Assembly: GCA_020627985.1 (NCBI GenBank) | Contig: JAHDFV010000005.1 | Coordinates: 1 to 37,773 of the forward strand | Reading direction: 5' to 3' | Source: Saprospiraceae bacterium | GTDB taxonomy: Bacteria; Bacteroidota; Bacteroidia; Chitinophagales; Saprospiraceae | Length of the DNA stretch: 37,773 nucleotides | Part shown: piece after piece, positions 17,842 to 28,144 of the stretch | Layout: every line of letters begins with the position of its first letter | How positions within the stretch are numbered: the stretch's first letter is position 1 | Notes under the pieces: model-generated | Seen by the model: only the letters and a program-made list of their open reading frames with translations | Databases searched by the model: none | Told to the model about the DNA's origin: nothing | Program-made: the position numbers and the translations under genes

Positions 17842-18999
17842 ATGAAAGTAATTAATATATTAGAAGAAGGTATTTATGGCGGACCACAAAGAAGAGTTCT
17901 TGAAGTAGCCAAAAGATTAAAATCCGATTATAATATAGAAACCGAAGTCCTTCTACCTGATAATCCAGATTCTGATCGTTTTATAAAAGAAATGACAGAT
18001 GCAGGAGTTCAATTTACTGCACTAAAAAGATTCAACAGGATTACAAAAGATAAGAAAAAACTTTTGATGTTTATTATCTTTTTTATTCCTGAATTGATTT
18101 ATATGTATCGATGGTTGAAAAAGAAAAAACCAGCAGTAGTTCATTGTAATGGAGCTTGGCAAATTAAAGGAGTTATTGCTTCTAGATTAGCAGGCGTGAA
18201 AAATGTTTGGCATTTAAATGATACTTCAATGCCTTGGTTTATTAGAGTATTATTTAAAATAGTAGCTAGGCTATTTACAGATTCATTTATTCTAGCTTGT
18301 GAAAGAACAAAAGAATATTACATTAATAGTCCTGCATTAGAAAAAAGGAAATGTAAAATAATTCAAGCGCCAGTTGATACAGTAAGATTTAATCCAGAAG
18401 TTGTAGAGAACAATGATGTTGATTTATTAAAATATAAAGACCATATAAAAGTATTAACCGTAAGTAATGTGAATTTTATGAAAGGGTTAAAAACATTTAT
18501 TCGTATGGCGCACCAAGTAACTCAAATGTTACCAAATGAAAAATTAATTTTTATTGTAGTTGGTGTTATTCGAGATAGTCAATTGGGATATTATAATGAA
18601 TTGCTTAAAATTCAAAAAGAATTAAAAGTAGATAATCTCATTTTTACAGGACCTAAAAATAATATTCCTGAAGTATTAAAAGGAACAGATATTTATGTTT
18701 GTTCTTCAAATTTTGAGGCATCACCTATCTCTGTCTGGGAATCTTTATCTATGGCAAAACCTGTAGCATCTACAGATGTAGGAGATGTGAAAAAGATTTT
18801 TGAAGAAAATAAATGTGGTTTAGTTGTTCCTACTCAAGCACCAAAAGAATTAGCTGAAATAGTAATAAAATTAATTCAAGATAAAACCTTAGCAGAGCAA
18901 CTAGGAAAACAAGCCAGAGAAACAGCATTAAATAAATTAGATATTAATGCATGTGTGAAAAGGCACAGTGAAATGTATAAAGAAATAGCAAAAGCATAA
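17842..18999 (+). CDS. GT4-family glycosyltransferase
   Basis: EEGIYGGPQRRVLEVAKRL, VHCNGAWQIKGVIASRLAG, VSNVNFMKGLKTFIRMA, DIYVCSSNFEASPISVWESLSMAKPVASTDVGDV (EX7E). Confidence 0.9.
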   Translation: MKVINILEEGIYGGPQRRVLEVAKRLKSDYNIETEVLLPDNPDSDRFIKEMTDAGVQFTALKRFNRITKDKKKLLMFIIFFIPELIYMYRWLKKKKPAVVHCNGAWQIKGVIASRLAGVKNVWHLNDTSMPWFIRVLFKIVARLFTDSFILACERTKEYYINSPALEKRKCKIIQAPVDTVRFNPEVVENNDVDLLKYKDHIKVLTVSNVNFMKGLKTFIRMAHQVTQMLPNEKLIFIVVGVIRDSQLGYYNELLKIQKELKVDNLIFTGPKNNIPEVLKGTDIYVCSSNFEASPISVWESLSMAKPVASTDVGDVKKIFEENKCGLVVPTQAPKELAEIVIKLIQDKTLAEQLGKQARETALNKLDINACVKRHSEMYKEIAKA

Positions 19000-19001
19000 T
19001 T

Positions 19002-19553
19002 ATGCAAAAACTGAATACTTTTAAATTACCTCCTAATTTTAGAGGAAGAAGTGGAATCGTAGTTCAACTATGGTGGTTAGTTCAAGCTGTCTTTTTTAGC
19101 CCTTCACCTCAAATACTTTATGGTTGGAGAAGATTTTTATTACGCTTGTTTGGAGCAAAAATTGGGAAAGGAGTAATCATTAGACCAACAGTAAGAACTA
19201 CATATCCTTGGAAAGTGAGTATTGGAGATTACAGTTGGATTGGAGATGATGTAGTTTTATATAGTTTAGGTGAAATTAATATTGGTAAAAATGTAGTGAT
19301 TTCTCAAAAATCATATATCTGTACAGGATCCCATGATTATACAAAAGAAAATTTTGAAATTTATTCAGAACCGATTGTAATTGAAGAAGAATGTTGGTTG
19401 GCTACAGATGTTTATGTGGCTCCCAATGTTACCATAGGAAAAGGCACAGTGGTTGGCGCAAGATCATCTGTTTTTAATGACCTTCCCGCAGGGAAAATAT
19501 GTATAGGAAGCCCTGCTAAAGTATTTAAAGATAGGTTAAGTTCAATCACTTAA
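19002..19553 (+). CDS. WcaF-like putative colanic acid acetyltransferase (left-handed beta-helix)
   Basis: GWRRFLLRLFGAKIGKGVIIRPTVRTTYPWKVSIGDYSWIGDDVVLYSLGEINIGKNVVISQKSYICTGSHDY; hexapeptide repeats; VTIGKGTVVGARSSV. Confidence 0.9.
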   Translation: MQKLNTFKLPPNFRGRSGIVVQLWWLVQAVFFSPSPQILYGWRRFLLRLFGAKIGKGVIIRPTVRTTYPWKVSIGDYSWIGDDVVLYSLGEINIGKNVVISQKSYICTGSHDYTKENFEIYSEPIVIEEECWLATDVYVAPNVTIGKGTVVGARSSVFNDLPAGKICIGSPAKVFKDRLSSIT

Positions 19554-19777
19554 TCTAATAAATTTTCATCATAAATTTGATACTGATTGGCTATATTAGC
19601 GAATGATTTTTAGATTAAAAAATAACTCTAAAAGTGCAATATATTACCAGTTTAATACATGAATTGAAGTATTGAATTCTCATTTAATTAATGTAATTTA
19701 GCTTTAAATATTTTAAAATTTATTGCGCAAAAACATTGAATCCAAACAGGATTACAAAAATAATTTAGGAAGAAAAA

Positions 19778-21019
19778 ATGCGAATATTGATATACGGCCT
19801 ACATTATCATCCAGACATGATCGGAATACCGAAGTACTCTGGAGAAATGTCAGAATGGTTTGCAGCGCAAGGACATGAAGTTGAAGTGATTACTGGAAAA
19901 CCATTTTATCCAGATTGGGAAATAAGTGATGAATACAAGAAAAAAGGATGGTTCTTTACAGAAATGTTGAACGGAGTAAAAGTAAGAAGATGTCCAACCT
20001 ATGTACCTAAAAATGCAACTGCTTCCAAGAAAATAATTCATGAAGGATTATTTGTTTTAGCATCAATGTTTTATTTTTTTAGAAAGATGTTTTCTAGACC
20101 AGATATTATTATTACTGTTTGTCCTCCTTTTCCATCTGGAATTTTAAGTGTCATTTACTCGAAAATTTTTCGAGTTCCCTTTATCTATCATGTACAAGAT
20201 TTACAAATTGATATTGCAAAAGATCTTGGAATGATAAAAAATAATGGATTGTTAAATTTATTATTTAAAATTGAAGGATTTATTATGAAAAATGCAACCC
20301 GCGTTTCAACAATAAGTGAAGGGATGTATAATAAAATAATGGAGAAAGGTATTCCTGAAAATCAAATGGTATTGTTCCCAAATTGGGTGGATGGAAAAGT
20401 CATTTACCCCATGACGAAAGAAGAGTCTCTGAAAAAAGAATTTGGATATACTTCAGAACAAAACATAGTATTATATTCTGGAAATTTAGGGCAAAAACAA
20501 GGATTAGAACATTTAATCGAAGTTGCTGAAAACTTAAAAGATAATGATAAAATCAGATTTATAATAGTTGGAAATGGAACAGGAAAAAAAGATTTGGTAG
20601 AATTGGCAAACAAAAAAAATCTTGAAAATGTCAAATTTTTTCCACTTCAACCTTATGAAAAACTATCAGCATTATTGGCTACGGGTGATGTCCATTTAGT
20701 CTTGCAGAAAAAAGATGTTTCTGATTTAGTATTACCCTCAAAACTGACGAGTATTTTAGCATCTGGAGGATGCCCAATTGTTACCGCAAACCCTAATTCT
20801 TCTCTAAAGGAAGTCGTAAATCAAAATAATATGGGTATTGTAATAGAACCTGAAAACACTTTAGAATTACAAAAAGCAATTTTGCAAACTATAGGAAGTG
20901 ATATGAAAACAATCCAAAAAAATGCTAGAAAATATTCTAAAGAAAATTTGGATAAAGACAATATACTTTCCAATTTTGAAAATGTACTAACCTTGATCAT
21001 TAATTCGAAGAGAAGCTAA
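19778..21019 (+). CDS. WcaI-like GT4 glycosyltransferase
   Basis: MRILIYGLHYHPDMIGIPKYSGEMSEWFAAQGHEVEVITGKPFYPDW, YHVQDLQIDIAKDLGMI, LYSGNLGQKQGLEHLIEVA, LVLPSKLTSILASGGCPIVTA. Confidence 0.9.
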   Translation: MRILIYGLHYHPDMIGIPKYSGEMSEWFAAQGHEVEVITGKPFYPDWEISDEYKKKGWFFTEMLNGVKVRRCPTYVPKNATASKKIIHEGLFVLASMFYFFRKMFSRPDIIITVCPPFPSGILSVIYSKIFRVPFIYHVQDLQIDIAKDLGMIKNNGLLNLLFKIEGFIMKNATRVSTISEGMYNKIMEKGIPENQMVLFPNWVDGKVIYPMTKEESLKKEFGYTSEQNIVLYSGNLGQKQGLEHLIEVAENLKDNDKIRFIIVGNGTGKKDLVELANKKNLENVKFFPLQPYEKLSALLATGDVHLVLQKKDVSDLVLPSKLTSILASGGCPIVTANPNSSLKEVVNQNNMGIVIEPENTLELQKAILQTIGSDMKTIQKNARKYSKENLDKDNILSNFENVLTLIINSKRS

Positions 21020-21022
21020 AAT

Positions 21023-22372
21023 ATGCTCCATTCAAAAAAAATAATAAGGATGTTAATAGATTTGATAGGTATAAACCTATCCTATTATATTTCCTTTTTT
21101 TTAGTAACAGGAGATCTTTATCCTAATAAAGAACATATATACTTAGGGATAATTATTAATCTTCTTTGGTTTTCAACTTTATCTTTAGCCAATAAATTAT
21201 ATGGTCGTTTTGAATACACCACATTTAGAGTTGAAATTCAAAGTGTCTTCAATAATTATCTATTACATTTTATAGGATTAACACTAATTTATCTCCTACT
21301 ATTTAGTATGGATTGGTCGTTTATACCTGTTTTCTATGTAACCTTAGCCATTCTTCTCCCTCTAGGTAGATTTTTATTAAAACGATATATCCCAAGTATG
21401 GGAAGAGTAGAAATGCTCAATTATATTGTTATTGGATATTGTGATGTATTGCAAAAAGTTGAAGGAACAATTGGAAATGCACACCTCGGAAAAGTAAAAT
21501 ATTTAGGATCTGTTGGTAATAATATACCTGAACCATATAAAAAAATAGGTACAGTTGATAAAATTTACGATTACATTAAAGAGCATAATGTCAATATGAT
21601 TATATATGCTTCTGATGAAATGAAAGGAAAAGATGTTAGAAGATTAATGAATTATTCATTATTAAATTTCATCGATTTTAAAATCATTCCATTAGAAGTA
21701 GATTTAATTTCTGGAGGGGTTAAAATGGAAGTTCACAACGGCTATCCAATTATTTCTGTCAAAGATGAAGATATTGCAAGATTAAGAAATCGTTTTCTAA
21801 AAAGATCTTTTGATATTGTATTTTCATTTTTAGTCATTGTATTTATTCTTTCTTGGTTATATCCCTTATTATCTTTTTTAATAAAATATCAATCGCCAGG
21901 TCCAGCCTTATTTAATCAAGCAAGAGTAGGCTATAGAAATAATAATTTCATCTGCCATAAATTTAGATCAATGGTCTTAAATACGGAGGAAGAAAAACAA
22001 GCAACAAAAGATGATGCTAGAATTACTAAAATTGGTGCATTTCTCCGAAAATCCAATTTAGATGAAATGCCTCAATTTTTCAATGTATTCAAAGGTGATA
22101 TGTCTGTAGTGGGTCCTAGACCGCACGCTATTTCTTTAGATAAAGAATTAGCAAATGAAATTGAAAGTTATATCTTAAGACATTACACAAAACCTGGAAT
22201 TACTGGATGGGCTCAAGTTAATGGTTTTAGAGGACCAACTGAAACCAAAGAATCAAAAGAAGGGCGAACAAGTCACGATATTTGGTATTTAAGAAATTGG
22301 TCATTCTTTTTTGATATCAAAATAATCTTCCTCACATTATTTGGTGGTAAAACACAAGATAATGCCTTTTAA
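21023..22372 (+). CDS. undecaprenyl-phosphate glycosylphosphotransferase (WcaJ-like initiating enzyme)
   Basis: N-terminal TM segments, CoA-binding-like middle, C-terminal KRSFDIVFSFLVIVFILSWLYPLLSFLIKYQSPGPALFNQARVGYRNNNFICHKFRSM...LDEMPQFFNVFKGDMSVVGPRPHA...KPGITGWAQVNGFRG. Confidence 0.95.
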   Translation: MLHSKKIIRMLIDLIGINLSYYISFFLVTGDLYPNKEHIYLGIIINLLWFSTLSLANKLYGRFEYTTFRVEIQSVFNNYLLHFIGLTLIYLLLFSMDWSFIPVFYVTLAILLPLGRFLLKRYIPSMGRVEMLNYIVIGYCDVLQKVEGTIGNAHLGKVKYLGSVGNNIPEPYKKIGTVDKIYDYIKEHNVNMIIYASDEMKGKDVRRLMNYSLLNFIDFKIIPLEVDLISGGVKMEVHNGYPIISVKDEDIARLRNRFLKRSFDIVFSFLVIVFILSWLYPLLSFLIKYQSPGPALFNQARVGYRNNNFICHKFRSMVLNTEEEKQATKDDARITKIGAFLRKSNLDEMPQFFNVFKGDMSVVGPRPHAISLDKELANEIESYILRHYTKPGITGWAQVNGFRGPTETKESKEGRTSHDIWYLRNWSFFFDIKIIFLTLFGGKTQDNAF

Positions 22373-22453
22373 TCCAAAGGTCAAATCTAAAAAAGGCAAG
22401 CTGTTCAAGTCTTCTGTTGTATCGAGATAACAATGATTTCTAATTTTATTAAC

Positions 22454-22474
22454 AGAGTTATTTCTTTTAACTCT
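22454..22474. repeat. small inverted repeat AGAGTTA-TTTCTTT-TAACTCT upstream of the wzi-like gene
   Basis: Exact 7-nt arms with 7-nt loop in the intergenic region. Confidence 0.4.
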
Positions 22475-22490
22475 TAATTAGTATAAAATA

Positions 22491-24161
22491 ATGAAAACGA
22501 GAATACTATATTTTATAGTTCTGATTCTAATATCCTTACCTATGAAGGGGCAGGATATATATCAACATATGTCAAAGCATTCGATATATGATTTTTTAAA
22601 TGAAGTTGCTGCTCAAAAACTCATTGAAATTAATTCAGCAATCCAACCTTATTCTAGAAAATTAATAGCATCGAAATTATCCGAATTAAATAATAATCGA
22701 GAATCATTAAATAAGAGACAGACAAAAGAATTAGAGTTTTTTCTTAGAGATTATAATAAAGAATTAAAAAGAGAAGAATTTAATGAACTATATAATAATG
22801 AAAAATTCTTCTCTAAAAAAACATGGTTTCATAAAAATGATTTAAAAAGATTAGATGCCATTTTCCATAGCTCTAAAAAATTTCAAGCAACAGTTAATCC
22901 TATTTTTGGAGTGGACTATATCGCTACAGAAAATATTTTTAGAAGATATTATGGAGGAGAAGTCAATACATATCTTGGAAAAGGATTTTCAGCTTTTTTT
23001 AGCTTTCGGGATGTTTCAGAAAATGAAGTATTAATTGACCCGCAATATTTTAATACATACCCTGTAGGAGCAAATAGACCTAATAGAGATAAAGACCTCA
23101 CAGATTTTAGCGAAGTAAGAGGAGGAATTACCTATGGTTGGGAATGGGGTACAATTGGTTTAGTTCAAGATCAATTTAGATGGGGGAATTCATATAAGAA
23201 TGCAAATATCTTTTCTGGTAATTTTCCAGCAATACCTCAAATAAAATTACAAGTAAAACCTACGAAATGGTTAGAATTTAATTATATACATGGTTGGTTA
23301 AATTCTGGGGTAATTGATAGTACCAGAACATATATCGCTGCAAACGGACAAGAAAGAGAAATCTTTAGAGAAAAGGCTATAGTTGCAAATATGTTTACGA
23401 TTAAACCATTTAAAAGTTTACATCTTTCATTTGGTAATTCTACTGTTTATTCTGATTCGAGCTTTGATCCTGCTTATTTAATTCCATTCTTTTTCTATAG
23501 ATCTGTAGATCATGCTCAAAGTAGTCAATCCAATAAAGCAGGTCAGAATGGACAACTCTTCTTAGATGTAAGTTCTAGAAATATTCCTTATTTACATTTA
23601 TATGGAACCTTATATATTGATGAACTAAAATTCTCAGTTGTTTTTGATAAGGAAAAACAACGTAATGAATTAGGATTTAAATTAGGAGCAGCCTCCTATA
23701 ATATTGCTAAAACCAATATTGGTTTTGTTGCAGAATATAATAGATCAAACCCTTACGCTTACCGACATGGATTGGACGCGACAACCTTGACAAATAATGG
23801 TTATAATTTAGGACATTATTTAAGAGATAATGCAGAAGAAATTTATTTCGAATTAAATTATAAACCAATCCAAAAATTAAAATGTAAAATTCATTATTTA
23901 AGGATAAAGAAAGGACCAGATGCAGACCAATACGGTTTCTTACCAGGTTTTGGGGGCATATCTGGAATTCCGTATCTAGAATCAATACAATATAAACAAA
24001 CAGAAATCGGATTAACCGTCCAATATGAAATATTCCATGATATTTATGCTAATGCAAGTTTAGTATCTTCAAAAATAACAGATGATACGAATTCATATAC
24101 ACCTCAATTTATGAGAGGACAACAAACTTTTGCAAATATTAGTTTGAATTGGGGATTTTAA
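22491..24161 (+). CDS. capsule assembly Wzi-like outer-membrane protein
   Basis: Signal peptide MKTRILYFIVLILISLPMKG, then DIYQHMSKHSIYDFLNEVAAQKLIEINSAIQPYSRKLIASKL; many beta-strand-like segments; terminal aromatic (SLNWGF). Confidence 0.75.
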   Translation: MKTRILYFIVLILISLPMKGQDIYQHMSKHSIYDFLNEVAAQKLIEINSAIQPYSRKLIASKLSELNNNRESLNKRQTKELEFFLRDYNKELKREEFNELYNNEKFFSKKTWFHKNDLKRLDAIFHSSKKFQATVNPIFGVDYIATENIFRRYYGGEVNTYLGKGFSAFFSFRDVSENEVLIDPQYFNTYPVGANRPNRDKDLTDFSEVRGGITYGWEWGTIGLVQDQFRWGNSYKNANIFSGNFPAIPQIKLQVKPTKWLEFNYIHGWLNSGVIDSTRTYIAANGQEREIFREKAIVANMFTIKPFKSLHLSFGNSTVYSDSSFDPAYLIPFFFYRSVDHAQSSQSNKAGQNGQLFLDVSSRNIPYLHLYGTLYIDELKFSVVFDKEKQRNELGFKLGAASYNIAKTNIGFVAEYNRSNPYAYRHGLDATTLTNNGYNLGHYLRDNAEEIYFELNYKPIQKLKCKIHYLRIKKGPDADQYGFLPGFGGISGIPYLESIQYKQTEIGLTVQYEIFHDIYANASLVSSKITDDTNSYTPQFMRGQQTFANISLNWGF

Positions 24162-24175
24162 AAGAGAGAAAAACG

Positions 24176-25474
24176 ATGTACCAAAAACTATTAAGAAAAG
24201 AAAGTAAAATTGCTGTAGTTGGATTAGGCTATGTAGGTCTTCCTATTGCTTTGGAATTTGCAAAACACTTTAGTGTTATTGGTTTTGATATCAACCAAGG
24301 TAGAGTTGATTTAATGAAACAAGGAATTGACCCTTCTAAAGAATTAGATTCTGCTGCATTTGAAAATACAGATATTGAATTTACAACAGATGTAGAAATA
24401 ATGAGAACAGCTAACTTTTTTGTAGTTGCAGTTCCTACAGATATCAATGAACATAAAGTGCCAGATTTAACACCTTTATTGAAAGCTTCAGAGAGTGTAG
24501 GAAAAGTGATTAAAAAAGGCGATTATGTCGTATTTGAATCTACAGTTTATCCTGGTTGTACAGAAGAAGATTGTTTACCAAGAATAGAAGAATTATCAGG
24601 TTTAAAAAGAAATGTAGATTATAAGTTTGGCTATTCTCCTGAGAGAATAAATCCAGGGGATAAAGAAAAAACTTTAACAACAATTTTAAAAATAGTTTCT
24701 GGAGGAGATGAAGAATCTGCAGAACAAATTGATAAAGTTTATTCACATATTATTACAGCAGGAACACATAGAGCTTCATCTGTAAAAGTTGCCGAAGCAG
24801 CAAAAGTGATTGAAAACACTCAAAGAGATTTAAATATTTCTTTAATGAATGAATTAGCAATCATTTTTGATAAAATGAATATTGATACACAAGAAGTGCT
24901 AAAAGCAGCAGGTACTAAATGGAATTTCTTAAAGTTTTTTCCTGGCTTAGTAGGAGGGCATTGCATTGGAGTAGATCCTTATTATTTAATGCATAAATCA
25001 AAGCAATTAGGTTATGATCCACAAGTCATAGCCGCTGGTAGAAGAATAAATGATCATATGCCTGCATTTATTGTTAAGAAATTAGTACAAATGCTCATTC
25101 AAAAAGGTAAAAACCCTAGTGAATGTAAAGTGCTTGTTAAAGGAATAACATTTAAAGAAAATGTATCAGACATTCGTAATTCTAAAGTAGCTACTTTAAT
25201 TAAAGAATTAATGGAATATTCTGTAGCCGTAGATGTGGTTGATCCATATGCTTCTCCAGAAGAAGTTGAACACGAATATAAAATACAATTAACTTCAGAA
25301 ATTAAAGATAATTACGATGCAATTATTGTTGCAGTAAGTCATAATGAATATGAAGGATTAAATAATCATTATTTTTCTTCGAAAATGGTCAAAGAAGGCA
25401 TTTTAATAGACTTAAAAGGAATGTACGGAAATGGCAAAATGAAAGAAAAAGATTTTGAATATTGGAAATTATAG
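24176..25474 (+). CDS. nucleotide-sugar dehydrogenase (TviB/WbpO-like, UDP-HexNAc 6-dehydrogenase type)
   Basis: KIAVVGLGYVGLPIALEFAKHFSVIGFDI, VAVPTDINEHKVPDLTPL, ESTVYPGCTEE, FGYSPERINPGDK, KVIENTQRDLNISLMNELAIIF, PGLVGGHCIGVDPYYL. ATG at 24176 preferred over the track's 24149. Confidence 0.93.
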   Translation: MYQKLLRKESKIAVVGLGYVGLPIALEFAKHFSVIGFDINQGRVDLMKQGIDPSKELDSAAFENTDIEFTTDVEIMRTANFFVVAVPTDINEHKVPDLTPLLKASESVGKVIKKGDYVVFESTVYPGCTEEDCLPRIEELSGLKRNVDYKFGYSPERINPGDKEKTLTTILKIVSGGDEESAEQIDKVYSHIITAGTHRASSVKVAEAAKVIENTQRDLNISLMNELAIIFDKMNIDTQEVLKAAGTKWNFLKFFPGLVGGHCIGVDPYYLMHKSKQLGYDPQVIAAGRRINDHMPAFIVKKLVQMLIQKGKNPSECKVLVKGITFKENVSDIRNSKVATLIKELMEYSVAVDVVDPYASPEEVEHEYKIQLTSEIKDNYDAIIVAVSHNEYEGLNNHYFSSKMVKEGILIDLKGMYGNGKMKEKDFEYWKL

Positions 25475-25485
25475 ATAAAAGGTAA

Positions 25486-26886
25486 TTGGAAATTTTAAAA
25501 GACATTTCAAATCTTGTTTTTCAAGGGGGAGACGAACGGCTAGATATTCTAGAAACAGGGAATAATAAATATCATATTAATCCTACTGTATATGATAATC
25601 TTTTTAATAGAGGTTCTTGTACCTGTTCTACTTTAAATCCCTTAACAGCAAAAGTTCTGGAAGAAACGGATTTATTCGAAACACCAGATAATATAATTGC
25701 TACAAGAGATCATCAAATAAAAAGAATTAAATCTTTATTAAATTATGAAGGTAAAGATGAATTTGATTTAGTCTTTGCTCCTTCAGGAAGTGATTTGGCT
25801 TATCTGCCCATTCTTTTTTCTAAAATCCTTAAACCGACAAAAGAAATTTTATTAATCTTGACTTGTCCTGAGGAATTAGGTTCAGGGAGTCAAATGGCAT
25901 ATTTAGGAAAATATTATGCCAATAGAAATCAGTTTGGAGAAGAAGTGGAAAAAGGAGAAGACATTAATTTAAGATATGATGTCAACTTAGCTCGTTTTAA
26001 AGCGAGAAACGATGAAGGACAAATTATAAAACATAGCAATGAAATTAGCGATGTTTTAATTCAAGATAAAAAGAAATCAAAAATAGGTGCTTTAGTAATT
26101 GGTAGTAAATCAGGAATAGAAGATGATATTTCTTTAATTCCAAAATTGGATAAAGATGTGATGTGGGTGGTGGATTTATGCCAATTTAGAAATTCTAAAA
26201 GTTTAGTAAATCATCTTTTGGGAATGGGCTGTATGGTAATGATTACAGGCTCTAAGTTTTATATGGCTCCGCCATTTTGTGGAGTAATGTTAGTTCCTAA
26301 ATCAATGACTCAAAAAATCAATGACTCAGAAATATTACCAAAATATACAGAAGGTTTTGATAAAATTTTTTCACAATATGATTTCACAAATGGATTTTCT
26401 AACTTGAAAAAACATTTTAGGAAAAAAATAAATAAAGGATTAATATTAAGATGGGAGATTGCTTTAAATGAAATGGAAAGATTTAATGATATTCCTAGAG
26501 CTAATTCTTCAAAATTAATTCAAAGTTGGAATGCTACCATTCGTAATTCTATTCTAGAAAGTAATTCTTTTGAATTAATGCCTCATCAAGAAAAAACGAA
26601 TCAAAGTATTATTTCTTTTAGAGTGAAATCTAGATTCGGTACTTATTTAAGTTATGATGATTTAAAGGGTTTCTATCAAGAAACGGTAAATGATAATTAT
26701 GAAATAGGTTCATACACAAAAATATTTTTTGGACAACCTGTTAAATATAGTTGTGGCGCATTTATTCGTGTAGCCTTAGGGGCAAATAATATTTATACCC
26801 TTTTACAAGAAGAAGAGAATACTAGATTTGATAATGATAAATTATTTATGAAAATCCTAGATGAAAAAGCCAATTCATTTATATAG
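25486..26886 (+). CDS. divergent PLP-dependent enzyme, fold type I (aminotransferase class V-like)
   Basis: FDLVFAPSGSDLAYLPILFSKIL (SGSD phosphate-site-like), MWVVDLCQFRNS (Asp of DxxQ-like motif), MVMITGSKFYMAPPFCGVMLVP (candidate Schiff-base Lys). TTG start. Family inferred only from motifs. Confidence 0.6.
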   Translation: MEILKDISNLVFQGGDERLDILETGNNKYHINPTVYDNLFNRGSCTCSTLNPLTAKVLEETDLFETPDNIIATRDHQIKRIKSLLNYEGKDEFDLVFAPSGSDLAYLPILFSKILKPTKEILLILTCPEELGSGSQMAYLGKYYANRNQFGEEVEKGEDINLRYDVNLARFKARNDEGQIIKHSNEISDVLIQDKKKSKIGALVIGSKSGIEDDISLIPKLDKDVMWVVDLCQFRNSKSLVNHLLGMGCMVMITGSKFYMAPPFCGVMLVPKSMTQKINDSEILPKYTEGFDKIFSQYDFTNGFSNLKKHFRKKINKGLILRWEIALNEMERFNDIPRANSSKLIQSWNATIRNSILESNSFELMPHQEKTNQSIISFRVKSRFGTYLSYDDLKGFYQETVNDNYEIGSYTKIFFGQPVKYSCGAFIRVALGANNIYTLLQEEENTRFDNDKLFMKILDEKANSFI

Positions 26887-28090
26887 GAATAACATAGAAA
26901 AATGTAGTCAAATTCTACAGAATAAATTTAAAGAAAATCCAAAATTGTCTGGAGAGAAATCGCTTTATTTTTATAATGTTTCATTATTAGAAAATAGATT
27001 AAATCATTTACGAGAAGTATTTACTTCTAATAATGTTCTTCATGCCGCAGCAATAAAAACCAATAATATCCCTGAAGTTTTATCTCATATTGTAAATCTA
27101 GGATATGGTTTAGAAGCGGCATCTTTTGAAGAAGTTCTATTAGCGAAAACTGCAGGATGCCCAAATGAAAAAATAATTTTTGATTCTCCAGTGAAAACAA
27201 GGAAAGAAATACAGACTTGTGATCAAGAATATCCAGGAATGTATTTAAATGCTAATTGTTTCGCTGAATTAGAAAGACTAAAAGAAACGAATAACTTAAA
27301 TATTGGAATAAGAATTAATCCTTTAGTCGATATTAAAGCACCAGATATTTTTAATGTAAGTAATAATCGTTCGAAATTTGGAATACCTATTTCTGAAAAA
27401 AAGAAAATTATTTTTTTTGCATTAAATACAAATAATATTTCTGGCTTACATGTACATGCAGGTTCTGAAATTGGTAATATTAAAGGGCACATAGAAGCTA
27501 TAGGAGTAGTATATGATTTGGCAAAAGAAATTAATCATGTACAAAAAGATAAAATACGTTTCATCGATATAGGAGGAGGTTTTCCCGCCAATACAAAAAA
27601 AGGAAAACAAGAAGGCTTAGATACTTTTGTAAAAGAATTAATAAATAGATGTCCTTCTATTTTTAATGATTTTAAAATCATGACAGAATATGGAAGATTT
27701 ATTCATACACATAATTCTTTTGTAGTTAGTCAAGTAGAGTATGTTCTTGATCATACTGATCCCAATATTATTTTAACTCATGTAGGAGGCGATTTATTTG
27801 TTCGGGAAATTTATAGTAGTCATCCACCTTTTCACGAGATATCTATATTAAATGAAAAAGGACAAGTGAAAGAAGGAAAACAGCAAGAGTATGATATAGG
27901 AGGACCACTTTGTTTTACAGGTGATTTTTTAAAGAAAAATATTTCCTTACCAAAAGTAGAAGAAAAAGACTTAGTTATTATTGCGGATACAGGATCAAAT
28001 TCCATTTCAATGTGGTCTGGACACTGCAGCAGAGAAAAAATAAAAGTTATTATTTTTTCAGAAATCAATAATATAAATCAAACGGGATAA
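26861..28090 (+). CDS. PLP-dependent decarboxylase, fold type III (DapDC/ODC family-like, possibly Y4yA-like)
   Basis: HAAAIKTNN (PLP Lys), SGLHVHAGSEIG, RFIDIGGGFP, TEYGRFIHTHNSFVVSQVEYV, DIGGPLCFTGDFL (GPxCxxxD). Overlaps the preceding gene by 26 nt. Confidence 0.8.
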   Translation: MKKPIHLYRNNIEKCSQILQNKFKENPKLSGEKSLYFYNVSLLENRLNHLREVFTSNNVLHAAAIKTNNIPEVLSHIVNLGYGLEAASFEEVLLAKTAGCPNEKIIFDSPVKTRKEIQTCDQEYPGMYLNANCFAELERLKETNNLNIGIRINPLVDIKAPDIFNVSNNRSKFGIPISEKKKIIFFALNTNNISGLHVHAGSEIGNIKGHIEAIGVVYDLAKEINHVQKDKIRFIDIGGGFPANTKKGKQEGLDTFVKELINRCPSIFNDFKIMTEYGRFIHTHNSFVVSQVEYVLDHTDPNIILTHVGGDLFVREIYSSHPPFHEISILNEKGQVKEGKQQEYDIGGPLCFTGDFLKKNISLPKVEEKDLVIIADTGSNSISMWSGHCSREKIKVIIFSEINNINQTG

Positions 28091-28116
28091 AAAGTAAATG
28101 ATTACTTACTTTTATC
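28086..28116 (+). terminator. AT-rich hairpin GATAAAAAGTAA-ATGATTAC-TTACTTTTATC (one bulged A)
   Basis: 11-bp stem with one bulge overlapping the stop codon of the decarboxylase-like gene; no strong T tract beyond it. Confidence 0.4.
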
Positions 28117-28144
28117 ACTTGAATAAATAAAACGAAAACAGAAT

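Noticed and set aside
19735-19777. Possible Bacteroidota -33/-7 promoter (TTG ... TAATTTAG) before the WcaI-like gene
   Set aside because: Match to the TTTG / TAnnTTTG consensus is poor, with imprecise spacing; not reported as a feature.
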